64,000 nt of DNA from Amoebophrya sp. A120 (Eukaryota; Sar; Dinophyceae; Syndiniales; Amoebophryaceae). Under the pieces are notes generated by a model. That model did not search any database. It worked only from the letters and a program-made list of their open reading frames with translations, and was not told the origin of the DNA. The translations under genes were made by a program, and so were the position numbers. Where the stretch lies: positions 1,891,888-1,955,887 of the forward strand of contig CAJINV010000014.1 of NCBI GenBank assembly GCA_905178155.1, written 5' to 3'. Within the stretch, counting starts at the first letter, position 1. Every line of letters begins with the position of its first letter. Shown here piece after piece: positions 9,674-21,800 of this stretch.

Positions 9674-11730
9674 AGCCTCGTGAGACGGAGCTTGTTACCA
9701 TCAACACGAGATGAAAATAAAAATCAGCGAACACGAAAAAGAAAAAACACCGAGTTGAACAAAAACACACCCACAATCATTAGATGATACAGTCGGGTCC
9801 GGCCTAGACAATGTTCAAAAACGGTAACGGAATAAACTGAGAAAGCTTACTTAATTGCACATTACTGGAAAAGCAAGCTTCGTTGCTCTGTCGTATGCTG
9901 CCCGAAAGATATGCGCTACGGCCGAAATTCCCTGCTCGGCAGCTTTTCTCGCTCTGCTTTTCGGGCGTTTGTGCTCTTTTTCGACCTCTGTGTGGACCCT
10001 TCTCAAACTAGTTCGTGAACTGGGGCAGTTCTCGTCTCGAGCCGATTCACATACTAATCTTCACAGAAACAATATCGCGGCCGGCCGCAAAACCAGAAGG
10101 GAATCTCGAATCTGAAGGACTTGCGCTACAGGAGCAGATTGCACAAGCTCAATAGAGCCAACATCGCACTCGGAACATAAGAAAACTAGCGAGCAATCTT
10201 CTCGACGGCCGATATTCCTTACCTGCGGGAAGCCAAAGAGAAGAGCCTGCGCTTTGTGCTCTGGTGGGGCGTTTTTGTATTTTATTTTTCTCTGAAGGGT
10301 AATGCGCGGCTTTTTTGTTGCATATTCATACGGCCAAGTCACAGTCGCAGAAGAACGTGCGAGGTAGAAGAAAATTTTGCGCAAGCAAAAAAAATCGCAA
10401 CACTTTCGTTCCCGCCACACGATCACACGAAAAAAATGAAAACAGTGCGCCTCGATGCGTGTGAGGGCGGCGTGGTCGCTTGACGTGCAGCGAAGATCGG
10501 AACAGAAATCTAGCCAAATTTTGGAAATTCGCGATACTTCTGCGTTGCAAAATGACATAGAAAAAACCGAAAAAACTGCGCCTCGCGTTTGAGGGCGGCT
10601 TGCCAGCTCGGCGACGGCAGAGACCGGAAAAGAAATTTTGCAAAATTTCGAAAATTGGCGATACTTGCCCGCCGTAAAATAAACCGAAAAAAATGAAAAA
10701 GCTGCGCTTCGCGTTGGAGTACAGCTTGGCAGCTCGAAGCGCGGTAGAGGCCTCATATATAAAAAATTCGGGCAAGTTTTTTGAGTTTCGCCATACTTTG
10801 AAGAAGAAGACGACACGAAAAATAAAATAAAGAGCCCTCACCTCGCCATTGGCGGCAGATTGGTAGCTTGACATGCGGCGAAGACCGGATAATACAAACT
10901 GAAGCAGGCGGCACCATCTGCTTGTTTGTGTTGCGGTGGAAATTCCGACGCCCTATGGATGAACACTGGGATCCTCCAAACAACCTGCACAGACACCGAG
11001 AGATATAAAGGCACAACAAAGAGCCTAAAAGTGCTGAATCGCGAACATGCCCTACTTCTCTCTCTTACAACTCATGAACGTACTGGCAACTACGCAGACT
11101 CACTCTTCTCTCAATTTGAGCCTGAGGCCGCTTGGAAGCAGATTTTTTGACAGAACTCATGTCGACACTCACATTGTCTCTCAATCTAGTGTTGTCGACG
11201 GGATTCTGGTGCATAGAAAGCACAATATATCTCGAACACGAATGTGTGAAGAACTTCGCTCCGACACCGGACAACCCATGATCTGTAGGAAATAGGAAAT
11301 ACTGAGAATGTTTTGTACTCATCATCAATTGCAATAATATGTGGTCGCTTGTTGGTTAATAGTACAGGTTTTTTTTACCAGTGGCGCGCCTTGTTCACTT
11401 CGCCTTGGTGCATTGACAAAATTCATAATTTTTCTCCATGTCGTTTTGTGAATAGGCACCAGCATGCGTGTTGCTATCACGGAGTCGTGGATCATCAAGC
11501 TCACACATGATTCGATCCATGGTACGACGGATTGACGTACAAATGAGGTGAAGTTTTATCATGCGTTGATGCTGATACATGTTCATGATCATGATGAAAT
11601 AGACTTAGGTGCAATAAATTATAAACGGTGCGTCAGCAGATCATATACTATCACAAAGAACTTCTCTACGTAGCAAAAAATCCGGCACGACCAGAAAAGA
11701 ACTCGATAGCACAACTACTTCTAACCGCTA
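9674..11730. other. Spacer with degenerate tandem repeats
   Basis: This lies downstream of the ABC transporter stop codon and upstream of the 7958-9673 gene. It contains the ~130-bp repeat array listed separately. Open frames on the minus strand at 10061-10816 and 10326-10874 overlap that array in two different frames and look like by-products of the repeat composition. Confidence 0.5.
10427..10890. repeat. Degenerate ~130-bp tandem repeat, 3-4 copies
   Basis: Copies begin near 10427, 10559, 10682 and 10812. Each carries an A-rich leader (CGAAAAAAATGAAAA), then CTGCGCCTCGCG, then a GAGGGCGGCTTG-like block, a GAAGACCGG-like block and TTCGCGATACTT. Copies are roughly 65-75% alike by eye. No terminal repeats or target duplications were seen. 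Confidence 0.7.
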
Positions 11731-14700
11731 TCAGTATAGCGTCCTCGAGTTCCAGGCCAAAAACGATATCGCCAGAAAGTACATCAGAAAGCAGTAAAAG
11801 AACAGCATCAGTGTCGAAAAGTACCAACTGAACCATATGACCTGCTCAAACGTTACAATCTCAAACGTTACAATAGAATCTGGGATTTGTCTTGCATGAT
11901 CAACATGACAGACTCGGACAGCGTTCCACTTTCTGCAATACAAATTTCGCCAGATTGTAGTGGGGTTTGGGGCTCCGGAACTTGTCATGCGCAATCCTAC
12001 AAGAGTTTGCTAGATCATGCAACTTTGCATCACAGATTTCCATATTCTATTGTAACAGTTGACATTGTAACAGCTGAGCGCGTTATAAACCACCACGCCT
12101 CGGCATCGGCGGCGGCAATGTCCATGCGGGCCCACCACGTATCCCTTGCTGTGACAAAAGTGGCGTAGTTCGTGACCGCCCGATCTTCGGAAACCGACCC
12201 GGCGTTTGGCGGTGGGTTGATACTCGCGAACCCAACCGACGGGTTGTTCAAAGTTCGGTCGTTGAGGATTTCCGTTGCCACCGAATCGTTGGTCGTGATG
12301 TACGCCATCACCTTCAAGCCGAACGTGCTGGGCGTGATGTAGGCAAACCAGGAGATCCAGGACGGCATCTCCCGGACGGGCCGGAAAGACCCGGAAAAGC
12401 AGGTGGGCAGGGTGGAAAGGAGCAGCGGCGCCATCATCAACGCCCGATCCGGCGCTTTCGCGTTGGCCGTGGAGAGCAAGACGCCGATCCCCGACCCGCT
12501 GATCCCGAGCAACAGGGCGATGGCCACCCACGCGAACCAGTTGCAGGGGAGCCCCCAGGCGACGTAGGGGATGGTCATGACAATGATGGTTTGGAGGGTG
12601 ATCAACACCAATTCCACCACGAGTTTCGCGACCATGTAGGCGGACACCTTGTACAGGTTACTGTGGTACTCGCGGAGAAACACCGGCCGCTCCTGCGGCA
12701 CGGCTAGGGAGAGAGCGCTCGACCCGGACATCAACACCACCCAGGCCGTGAAACCGGCGGCGCCGTAGATGTCGATGATTTTCGCGGTGTATTTCATAAC
12801 GAGAAACTTCGCGGTCCACGACTGCTCCGGCGTCATTTGGCCGGACTGGATCATCTATCCTGTGCAAAAGTATCGCACTCGTAGTAATCGCAATCATGCA
12901 TTACAAATCTCCCTCTTAACCGAAATCCGCATCACAAATTCCATTTTTCATGCTGAGGGAATTTGTCATGTGATTTATGCTAGTAGTACGATGCTTTTGC
13001 ATTGCATATCATCTCCAGGGTGATGGGCGTCATCGTGCTGCTGTCGTAGAACGCGGTCCCGTCGTTCTCGCTGCCGTCAACCAGCTGTCGACCTAGGTTG
13101 AGAAAGGACAAGGAGTAGAATAGAATCTGCAGGGTCGGAATCACGAAACGGAACAACAGGCCGAAGGGGTCCCGGTGGCGGTGTACCGTTTCGCGGTGAA
13201 GTAGCAAGCACAACTGCGAGCAAAAGCCCTGAAATTGTGCGGTCTCCAGCTCCATTTCGTTTGTGACCGGAATTTCTTGCAAGTACTTCGTGTGTTATGA
13301 GAGTGCACAACTCCCCCACCCACTCATTTGTGTTGCATGAAGAGCAACACAAGCGCTGGCAAAGATGTAGCTTTTGCGTGGCAAATTCCTAGAGGATTGT
13401 AGTGCTGTTTTGGATTCCGGAGTCTGTGATGCAAACAGTGCTAACAGGCAAAGCGTGGACTTGCAATTTTGCATGACAAATGAGGGGGAGGGGGAGTTGT
13501 GCACTCTCATATGTGTTTCGTTTGGTCCAGAAACTTCCTTTTCAAAGCGTTCGGCGCGACCCCGAGGGAGTATCAAATGTAAAAATGTCTGGGTCTGGAA
13601 GAACGCAACTTGTAATGCATATTTCAGAACACAGAAAAGTCTCTCATGCATACGTAGCAAAAGCTGCCCATTTTCTCTCAGCAAAATAGGGGATTTGTGA
13701 TGCGGATTCGGCATTGCGGAAGCTTTTCGAAACCTGTGATGCTAGAGCTTTCATGCCAGGCCTTCCGTGTCATGCAAAAACAGCATGACTCTTCCAGACC
13801 CAGACATTTTTACATTTGATAGGGAGGGCCACAGGACAATGTCTCTCGCCGCGACCCGACTGTCGTTCACGGGTTTTTTCGGATTGAAATTGTCGTTCCG
13901 CAGACTAGTGTTGGATATGCATTGCAAAAGTATTGTACTAGTAGAAATAGCAAGACAAATAATGCCAAGAAGAGAAGTAGAATTTGTAATGCTGATTTGC
14001 CTAAGATCGGAGATTTGTCATGCGTCACTGCAATTACTACGAGTACGATACTTTTGCAGTGGATATTGGACTCCTGTTTGTTTTTTGAATCGATCTCCTC
14101 GACTTCCTCCTCATCCTCTTCCCGAAAGGTGATATCAAATGTAAAAGTGTCTGGGTCTGGAAACTTGTGATGCTGGGTGGCGTCTCATGATGAGGCTACA
14201 GATGCTGGCTCAGCATCACAAGTTTCTGAGCTCCTAGGTGTTGCCTATTCTGCATGACAAACTGCGCTTCTGCATCACAGAAAGACGGAGCTCTTGGGTA
14301 ACGTGCATGACAGATTTAAGAGTCATGCCAGACAAGCATGACAAACATGAATTCTCTCAGGAGACCCTGACATTTTTACAGTTGATAGGTGAAGAGACCG
14401 TCCAAGGTCGGCTTCGCCGTGTTTGCTCCAAAGCCGCCCGTGGTTGTGTTGTTCGCTGAGGATGAATTTTGCGCTGTTCTCCTGGATGCAGTGTTATTAT
14501 TCCCGAAGGAGCTGCCCCCAACTCCGGCGCGCATAGAGCCCATCGTGTTTTGGTGCTTTTTCCAGGAAAAGCTCGACCTCCGGTCCATCGAGACCACGTT
14601 TACCACGAGGTACTCGTTCTGCGTTTTATCGATGCTGTAATCCAAGAGTGGCACCCGGGGGGTCACATACCCGGGGTTCAGAATTTCGTACGCGCGGGCC

Positions 14701-17163
14701 GTTTGCTCTATGGAAGCGTCAGGTTTGAAATCGTCAAAGTTGAAATAATTTGTAATGCTAAACCGACCGAAACCACTACACAACCTGTAATGCATAAAAT
14801 GCATGACCCGAGGTACGTGTGTTGCAGAGCAGGCAAGTGAGGCCGATTGTCAGCCTGTTTGGGGTTACAGATCGAGCTGCTAAAGTAGCATGAGAAAATC
14901 GCTCTTCTTTGCCTAAACAGCATGACAAACTGGATTTAAGGACCACCGAAATTTGTCATGCGCCACTTGGAAACTGGGTTCCAACTGGCATCCATTTTAT
15001 GCATGGCAAATTATTTCAACTCTGTCGATTTCAACTCTGACACATCCATATGCTCGATGATCTCCCTAATCTCCGCCTCGTCGAGCGACTTATCAAATGC
15101 AAAAATGTCTGGGTCTGGAAACTTGTGATGCAAGTCAGGGAGCAATGCAAACACTGTAATGCACTGCCAGGCATGACAAGTTTTTCCGTGTTTCTGAGTT
15201 GCGTACTCCGCATGAGAAATTTCGTTTTTGCATGACAGAGAAGGGAAGGGCTTTGGGGCCACGCAATACAGAGCTCAGAGTCATGCGAGACTCGCATGAC
15301 AAATCTCGCAACCTCCAGACCCAGACACTTTTGCATTTGATACGACTGCGCCAGGTGCAACAGCCAATCGGCGAGATTGAACTGCACCGGCTTTGGGCGG
15401 GCGCAGATCAACGCGAGGAACCCCGGGATTGTGAAGATCGGGATCATTTTCTCATTTTTGTACTCCTGCTGCTGCACCATGGCAAAGGGGACCCCGGTTT
15501 GCTGGTCGTCCTGCTGCGCCGTCTGGGCCATCACCTCTTCCAGCTTCTGGTCGAATTGCTGTAGCAAATCTTGTTTTGGCGAAATTGACGGGGACGAGCC
15601 ATTCGTCTTGGGATTTTGAATTTGATTCGCTTGTTGCAGCCCTGGTCTGTACCCGAAGGCAGTTGTTTGCCCGTCTGTCGCTGCAGTCGCAGAGTTTGTC
15701 AACAGCAGCTCCTGATCTCTATTTGGGTTATTTGTCATCGTATTCGCAGCACTTCCCGCCCCAACTGTGGGATACAAATACGCCTCGCCGCCGAATTGCG
15801 TCAAGATTGCTTCTGCGGTTTTCCCGTTGTAGCCCGAGAAAAGGATTTCCCCGTCCCGCATGCAAATGACGCGGTCGAATTGGTCGAAGAGTTCGCTGGA
15901 CGGCTGGTGAATGGTGCAACAGATGATTGCCCGTTCCGATTCCGCGATCTTTTTCAGCTCTTGCATCAGCTCGAGGGACGAAAAGGAATCCAGTCCAGAC
16001 GTGGGTTCGTCCAGAAACAGCACGGACGGCTTGTTCAACAGTTCAATCGCGGCGGACACCCGCTTTTTCTGCCCGCCGGAGATCCCTTTCGTCAACGCAT
16101 CCCCGATCGGGACGTTTTTCACGTGGTTTAGGGATAACGTGTCCATCACGTGCGCCACCGACTTTTTCATTTGGTCCTCGGTGGTGGTGGTTGGGAGCTT
16201 GAGTTTCGCAGAAAATTCCAGGGTTTCCTCCACCGTTTGCGACCCCAACAGCGCGTCTTGCTGCATCACATACGCGATCGAAGACTTCAGATCCTCGAAG
16301 CTGACCTCCTTCCCGCCGTACCGAATTTCCCCCGTCAGCTCCACCCCGTTCCCCTTCCACGCCTGCCGCCCGGCGAGCAGATTCATCAACGTGGACTTCC
16401 CGGCCCCGCTCGGCCCGATCAGCGCACAGACCTCGCCCGGATAGAGCTTGCCGTAGCAGTTGGTCAAAATGTTTTTCCTCTTCGGCTTCGCACCAACCGT
16501 GAAGGTCAAATTCCGCCACTCCAGGCACAGCTGCTGCTGCTCGAGCAATTCGTCACTGTCATGCAGATCCTTGTCTTGTTGCGCCAACAGTTGCATATTC
16601 GCCATCGGACTGTTGTTGTTTTGGAGGTTTTGGCCGAAGTTATTATTTCCTCCCCCGCCTGCATTTGTCAACATGTCCCCGACGCAGAAGGAATGTCTGG
16701 GGCTCAGTTTCACCCTATCCTGCACCATCGCCCGCAGTTGCGCCCGCTCGACGGCAGTCAAAGTCTGCGCTCTCCTTTCTCCAGCCTCCCTCTGCACCTC
16801 CTGCAGCGCGTCTATGTCGTGCATATTGGTCGTGATAGCAGTTGTAGTTCCCGCGTTCGGCGAGTTGTAGCCGTTGGAAGTAGAATTGGTGCGGGTGAGA
16901 AGGTGAAACCCCGTGGTGGCGGGGCTGGGATCGGACTTCGGGTGCTGGTAGGGAGAGGGGGACTGGGGAGAGGTCGTCGTGTTTTTGATTTCTCCTCCTG
17001 CAAGAAGTGCTCCGGTACTTGTACCACCGTCGTTTAGCTGCACATGCTTACTCTGCTTCCTGTTTCTTGCGTTTAAGGACCGGGATTTTACCAGGAGGCC
17101 ACGCTCGAGGAGGTCCGACTCCTCCGTATACGAGTTCATTTCGGGGTAGTTGTCGTGCGACAT
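11731..17163 (-). CDS. ABCG-type ABC half transporter
   Basis: Nine exons: 17163-15343, 15085-15051, 14703-14388, 14127-14066, 13910-13822, 13565-13512, 13290-13009, 12850-12088 and 11830-11731, giving 1,173 residues with the frame intact across all joins. Order is the reverse-type layout of the G subfamily: a long N-terminal linker, then the nucleotide-binding domain with Walker A GPSGAGKST (~residue 250), Q-loop YVMQQD, signature ISGGQKKR, Walker B VLFLDEPTSGLDS and H-loop CTIHQPSS. The membrane domain follows, with about six helices and the ABC2 motif ERPVFLREYHSNLYKVSAYM. It probably exports lipids or small hydrophobic molecules across a membrane, working as a dimer. The last helix (FSWYFSTLMLFFYCFLMYFL) is encoded by the final exon, so it depends on excision of the 11836 introner. 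All eight introns are introners. Confidence 0.93.
11836..12087. mobile_element. Introner element, family 6 (double GTTACAAT)
   Basis: Inverted repeats of about 40 bp include GCTCAAACGTTACAATCTC and its diverged complement, each with GTTACAAT twice. Ends are TATGACC and CGTTATA. The perfect duplication AACCA lies at 11831-11835 and 12088-12092. Removal joins AWWF to SWYFST in the ABC transporter. Confidence 0.9.
12856..13008. mobile_element. Introner element, family 3 (GCAAAAGTATCGTACTCG)
   Basis: Ends TATCCTGTGCAAAAGTATCG and CGATGCTTTTGCATTGCATA form the inverted repeat. The perfect duplication TCATC lies at 12851-12855 and 13009-13013. At 153 bp it is one of the shortest copies. Confidence 0.93.
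13296..13511. mobile_element. Introner element, family 5
   Basis: Ends TATGAGAGTGCACAACTCCC and GGGAGTTGTGCACTCTCATA are a perfect 20-bp inverted repeat. The perfect duplication TGTGT lies at 13291-13295 and 13512-13516. Confidence 0.93.
13571..13821. mobile_element. Introner element, family 2
   Basis: Ends TATCAAATGTAAAAATGTCT and AGACATTTTTACATTTGATA are a perfect inverted repeat that continues into GGGTCTGGAAGA. The perfect duplication GGGAG lies at 13566-13570 and 13822-13826. Confidence 0.94.
13916..14065. mobile_element. Introner element, family 3
   Basis: Ends TATGCATTGCAAAAGTATTG and CGATACTTTTGCAGTGGATA. The perfect duplication TTGGA lies at 13911-13915 and 14066-14070. Length is 150 bp. 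Confidence 0.92.
14133..14387. mobile_element. Introner element, family 2
   Basis: Ends TATCAAATGTAAAAGTGTCT and TGACATTTTTACAGTTGATA. The perfect duplication GGTGA lies at 14128-14132 and 14388-14392. Confidence 0.92.
14709..15050. mobile_element. Introner element, family 4 (TATGGAAGCGTCAGG)
   Basis: Ends TATGGAAGCGTCAGGTTTGA and a diverged partner ending CTGACACATCCATA, followed inward by AAATCGTCAAAGTTGAAATA-like stretches. The perfect duplication TGCTC lies at 14704-14708 and 15051-15055. Its interior is nearly identical to the copy at 52167-52473. Confidence 0.92.
15091..15342. mobile_element. Introner element, family 2
   Basis: Ends TATCAAATGCAAAAATGTCT and AGACACTTTTGCATTTGATA. The perfect duplication CGACT lies at 15086-15090 and 15343-15347. 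Only 35 coding bases separate it from the family-4 copy at 14709. Confidence 0.94.
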
Positions 17164-18850
17164 TTTGTGTCGTAATACTGTTTGGACTTCAATATGCGAA
17201 TTCTAAACTGAAACTGATGTGCTAATTCCAATCCGGGTAGTACTACTCCACCTTTAGTCTCTTACTTTTTGTCGTCGGAAGAAAAATATCAGTTGATATG
17301 AGTTGTGCAAATACAAAGGTAAAAGGTAACTTTCTGCGCAAGCGCAGTCGGTATCTTCGCGTCTAGTAGAGGCATGAGATGCAATTATTTGTTGCTGTTG
17401 CTGTATGTTGGGATGTCGATTCAAGTGTCTTGCTCTTGCATTTGCACCACTGCAGTGCATGAGCTGCGATGTGGTACACTGATGAATACAGGAGTTCTTC
17501 AGATCTTCAGAAGATAATGCTTACAACACCGTGGTGATGCAGCTATCGAACGAGTTTGAGATCGTTCTCGTTTTGTTTACTTCGACAGTAAAAATGTTGT
17601 TGGAACGAGATGGAAATCCATCCACCTTACTTCAGCAGCCGCAAACTCAGCATCCTCGGTAGAAACTGGGTGGTCAGATACTGATCGAGGAGAACTACAG
17701 AGGTGGCAGATCTTTTTCCGTACATAACCGACTTCTACCATTCACGTTCTCGTTCTGGTGGAGAAAACCGAGGGAAGATGCAAAAAGAACCGAGATCGAG
17801 CAGCCACTTGGGTCATGAAACTCACAGGAGGCCACCAGCTCTTCACACTCATATTACATTCTCTGCGAGATCTATCAACATTAGAGCAATCTGGCTTCAT
17901 CACCTACAACATCGCGGTCTTTTATTCTCATGAACATGTTACGGTCATTTGCCTGTCATGAACAACATACCACTTCCACTCATTAATACTGCTCATGATG
18001 CTACATCTATTGGGTCAACACGACCACACTATCCTTCTTTACTGTGGCGCTAAGCAGATGTCCGCTGCGTGTCTGAAGAATCATGCGTTAATTGTGCGAG
18101 TGCGTTAAAGAGGTGAATCAGAAATCAAGCATCAATTTGCTTTGCTCGAGAAACAGATTTGCATGGATGCCAAAAAAGACATCTGCAAATCCTGCCCTGG
18201 GCGGCGAGTTTTTCTTCTCGATGATTTTTGCTTCTTTGTGGCAACTTCTTCTTTGCCTGAATGTTCCTGACCTTTTGCTTTGTTCCTGCTTCTTATTCTT
18301 TGATGAAAAAAATTGTCGCGTCGACTATGTCCTCGTGTGTAGAAGGTCCAAAGATAAAGCTCTAGCAGGCGGCTTGAGACAACATACAGCTACTTTCAGT
18401 TTGACTGTGCAAAACCGAAAGTAGAGGAAGTCGATGTCCAAAGAGCTGCATGTAGAAGTGATGACTTCCGTGCTAGCATTGTCTTTGCCGCAACAAGCAA
18501 AAAAAGCGTAAAAAGAGATGATGATGAAATCAACATGCTATGTTGTTTTTTTTTTTTCTGCATGCTCGTGGTGTAAGAAGACTTCTGGTTCTTGTGATGT
18601 ACAGTTTTCATTTTAGTCTTCTCCATTCTAGCCGTATGTTGTAATCATCTGTTGAACAAGACTTTTGAGTCGATTGCAGGCCGCCTTCGAGAGCTGCATC
18701 ATGTCCTGAGTTTTGCAAAAAAAGAAGAAATGTAAAGTCCGAAAGAAACTTCTGAAACAGCTCTTGATCATGGTTGGTCTTCTTGACGCAACATCCTCCT
18801 CTTCTTCATCCTCACACTGCATACTTCAAGTTCAACCAAGATTCTTTATT
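17164..18850. other. Intergenic spacer
   Basis: About 1.7 kb between the ABC transporter start and the cytochrome b5 reductase stop. Composition is balanced and short open frames lack conserved motifs. No repeat, introner terminus or RNA gene was recognised. Confidence 0.5.
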
Positions 18851-21800
18851 TTAGAAGTACGCCACATCCTTTTTCAAATCAAAGCCCAGCGCTTCCAGGT
18901 TTTTCTTGCAGGCAAATTCCACCATGGGCGGGGGGCCGCAGAGCAGAAACACCGGACTTTCCTCCTTCTTCGGCAGCAGTTTTGAAATCATCTCTTTCGT
19001 GATGAACCCCTTTTCGCCCGCCCACTTCTCCGGCGGAAAGTCGAGGGTGAAGTTGACGGAGATTTTTCCCTTCGACTGCTTTTCCAGATCTAGCAAAAGA
19101 TCCTTGACGAGGATGTCGGACTCCGTCTTATTGGCGTAGAGCAGGGAAAATTTCGTGTCATCCTTGGGATCCCGGCAGGCCGCCTGGAGGATCTGCAACA
19201 TGGGCGTGATCCCGGATCCACCGGCCATCATGCCGACAGACTTGTGCTTTCGGGTACCTGGGTAGTAGAAGATTTTTACACAGATTTCGTTTGTACCAGC
19301 AGCGATCACTTTTTTTGGACTTTCGTCTAAGATTTTTTTCGCAAAATTAAATACGACATTTTTATTTTAGTACCATCAGCGAATGCAAATCAACATCATG
19401 TCCAGAAGAACTACGGCTTGCGACGGTGAAAGAAGTAAAGAAAATGTGGCATCAGGCCATGGTAAAGTACTAGAAGATCAAGGTGAAAAATCGAATCATC
19501 CAAAGAAGCAACTACGGCTCTCGAAATAGAAAATCTCCGAGAATCTCTATTTGAAATAGAGATTCTCGGAGGAAAATAGAAATTCTCCATGAGAAATAGA
19601 ATCGCTGTCCTCTTTTTTCTTTCTTTTTCTTTCTTTTTTTTCTTTTACTGTTTCACTGTTTTCCCACGTGTTTTTCTTATATTTCAGCAGCTTCTCCACC
19701 AGTGGCGAAGCCGAAATAGAGATTCTCCATCTGAGATAGAGATTCTCTATCTCAGATGGAGATTCTCTATCTGAGATGGCTGCCAGGCTTTGCTAGGTTG
19801 CGCCTCGCTAGGCCAGCAGCCCTAGCAAGCCAGGCCGTGCTAGGCTAGGCTGGCAGCCCTAGCAACTAGCCTAGGCTGGCAGCCCAGCAGGCCAGGCTCT
19901 GCTAGGTAAGGCTGGCAGCCCACCAGCAGGCCAGGCTTTCGCTTTCTTTGTTGGGCAGCCCAGCAAGATCGGCGCTTGTTGCTCGGCAGCCACGCCGGCC
20001 AGGCTTTCTTTGCTAATGCTAGGCAGCCCAGCAAGCCAGGCTTCGCTAGGCAGCCCCGGCAGGCTAGAGGTAGCCCAATCATGCTAGGGGCAGCCTGCCC
20101 AGGAAGGCTACCGGCAGGCCAGGCCGTCTAGCGGCAGCCCCCCCCCCGCAGACGGGCAAGGTAGAGGCAGCCCGAGCAGGCTAGAGGCAGCCCCGCTTGC
20201 CAGGCGAGCAAGCAAGCGCGCTAGGCAGAGTAGGCTGGCAGCTCGTCCCCGCAGGCCCGGCCACTGCGCGCGCCAAAAAGTTTTGCTATCGGGCGGGCTC
20301 CCAGCCACCAAAACACGGGCGGGGCGCATGTCTTCCGGCCAATGGACATTCCATCACCCCCACGCGCACCCCCACACACAAAAAACTTCGCGGTGCCGCG
20401 CACCATCGAAAAGGTGCGATCCCGTTCCCATTCCCACCCACGCACCGCCCACGGCCCTGGGATGGTGCGCGAGAAAGGGAGGGGGCGGCCGCCCTGCCCA
20501 AAAGGAGCAAGAAGCGCCCGCGCCCAGTGCGCGAGTTTTTCTTTCCATTCCCATCACGGCGCCAGACGCAACACGCGGGCGAGAAGGGGCGCGCGGCCAC
20601 CGCCGCAAGACAATCTTTGTGACGCACGCCCACACCGACTAGATCTGGCGCGCGATACCGTAGGGGCGCGCGGCGCTCCTCGAAAATCTTTGCTAGACCC
20701 ACTTAGCGCGCGGCCCCCAACCCACGGCGCCAGACTCGGCACGCGAGAACGCCCGCGCGCCTGCCCGAAAGAAGGCCCACGCGCGCAGCGCGCGAAATTT
20801 TTTTTGGCCCCCAAAACGCCCGCCGCCACCTAGGTGTGGCGCGCGGAAAAAGGGGGCACTACCTAGAGAAAAAGCTCAGGCGGGCGGAGCGCGAGAACTT
20901 TTTTTTTCATTCCCGCGACCAACGCCGAGAAGCGCGGCGAATGAAAAAGAGCGCGCGCCGCCTGCTCCAACAAACAGACCCCAGACGCGCAGCGAGAGAG
21001 AATTTACGCCATTCCATCCATTCTTTCCAATCACGACACTCACACGGCCACAACCCGCGCGAGGGAATTTAACCCATTCCCCCCGCAGCACGCGCGCACG
21101 ACCGCAACGCGCGAGAGCTTTTTTTGTTCCCCAACAAATGCGCCGCCATGAATTCGATCGCAGATCGGCGCCAAGGGAGCGCGGAGAACGGGCGGCGGGG
21201 GTGCGCGGCCGCTCAGAGAAAAAGGCCCGCGCGCGCGCAGCGTGCGAAAATTTTTGGAATTCGCTTCCACATCGGCACCAAGCGCGCCGCGCGGGCGACG
21301 GGGGCGCGCGGCCGCTCGGAGAAAAAAACTCGCGCGCGCGCAGCGCGCGAAAATTTTTTGAACTCGGCGCCACGTCGCCACCGTGCGTGGCGCGCGAGCG
21401 ACGGGGATGCGCGGCCACCCAGAGAAAGAAAATTCGCGCGCGCGCAGCGCGCAAATTTTTTTTTGCTTCGATCCCACATCGCCACCAGGCGCGGAGCGCG
21501 GGCGGCGCGTTGAAAAACTCGCGCGCGCGCAGCGCGCGAAAGTTTTTGACTCTCGACACCACATCGCCACCATGCGCGGCGCGCGGGCGACGGGGGTGCG
21601 CGGCCGCTCAGAGAAAAAAACACGCTGGGAAAATTTTGTGAATTCGATTCCGCTTCGCCGCCAAGCGTGGCGCGAGGACGACGGGGGTGCGCGGCCACTC
21701 AGGCGAAAAAACTCGCGCGCGCGCAGCGCGCGAAAATTTTTGGAATTCGACTCCACACCGCCACCAAGCGCGGCACGCTGACGACGGGAGCGAGTGCCCG

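Noticed and set aside
16150-17037. 295-codon plus-strand frame
   Set aside because: Antisense to the ABC transporter nucleotide-binding domain.
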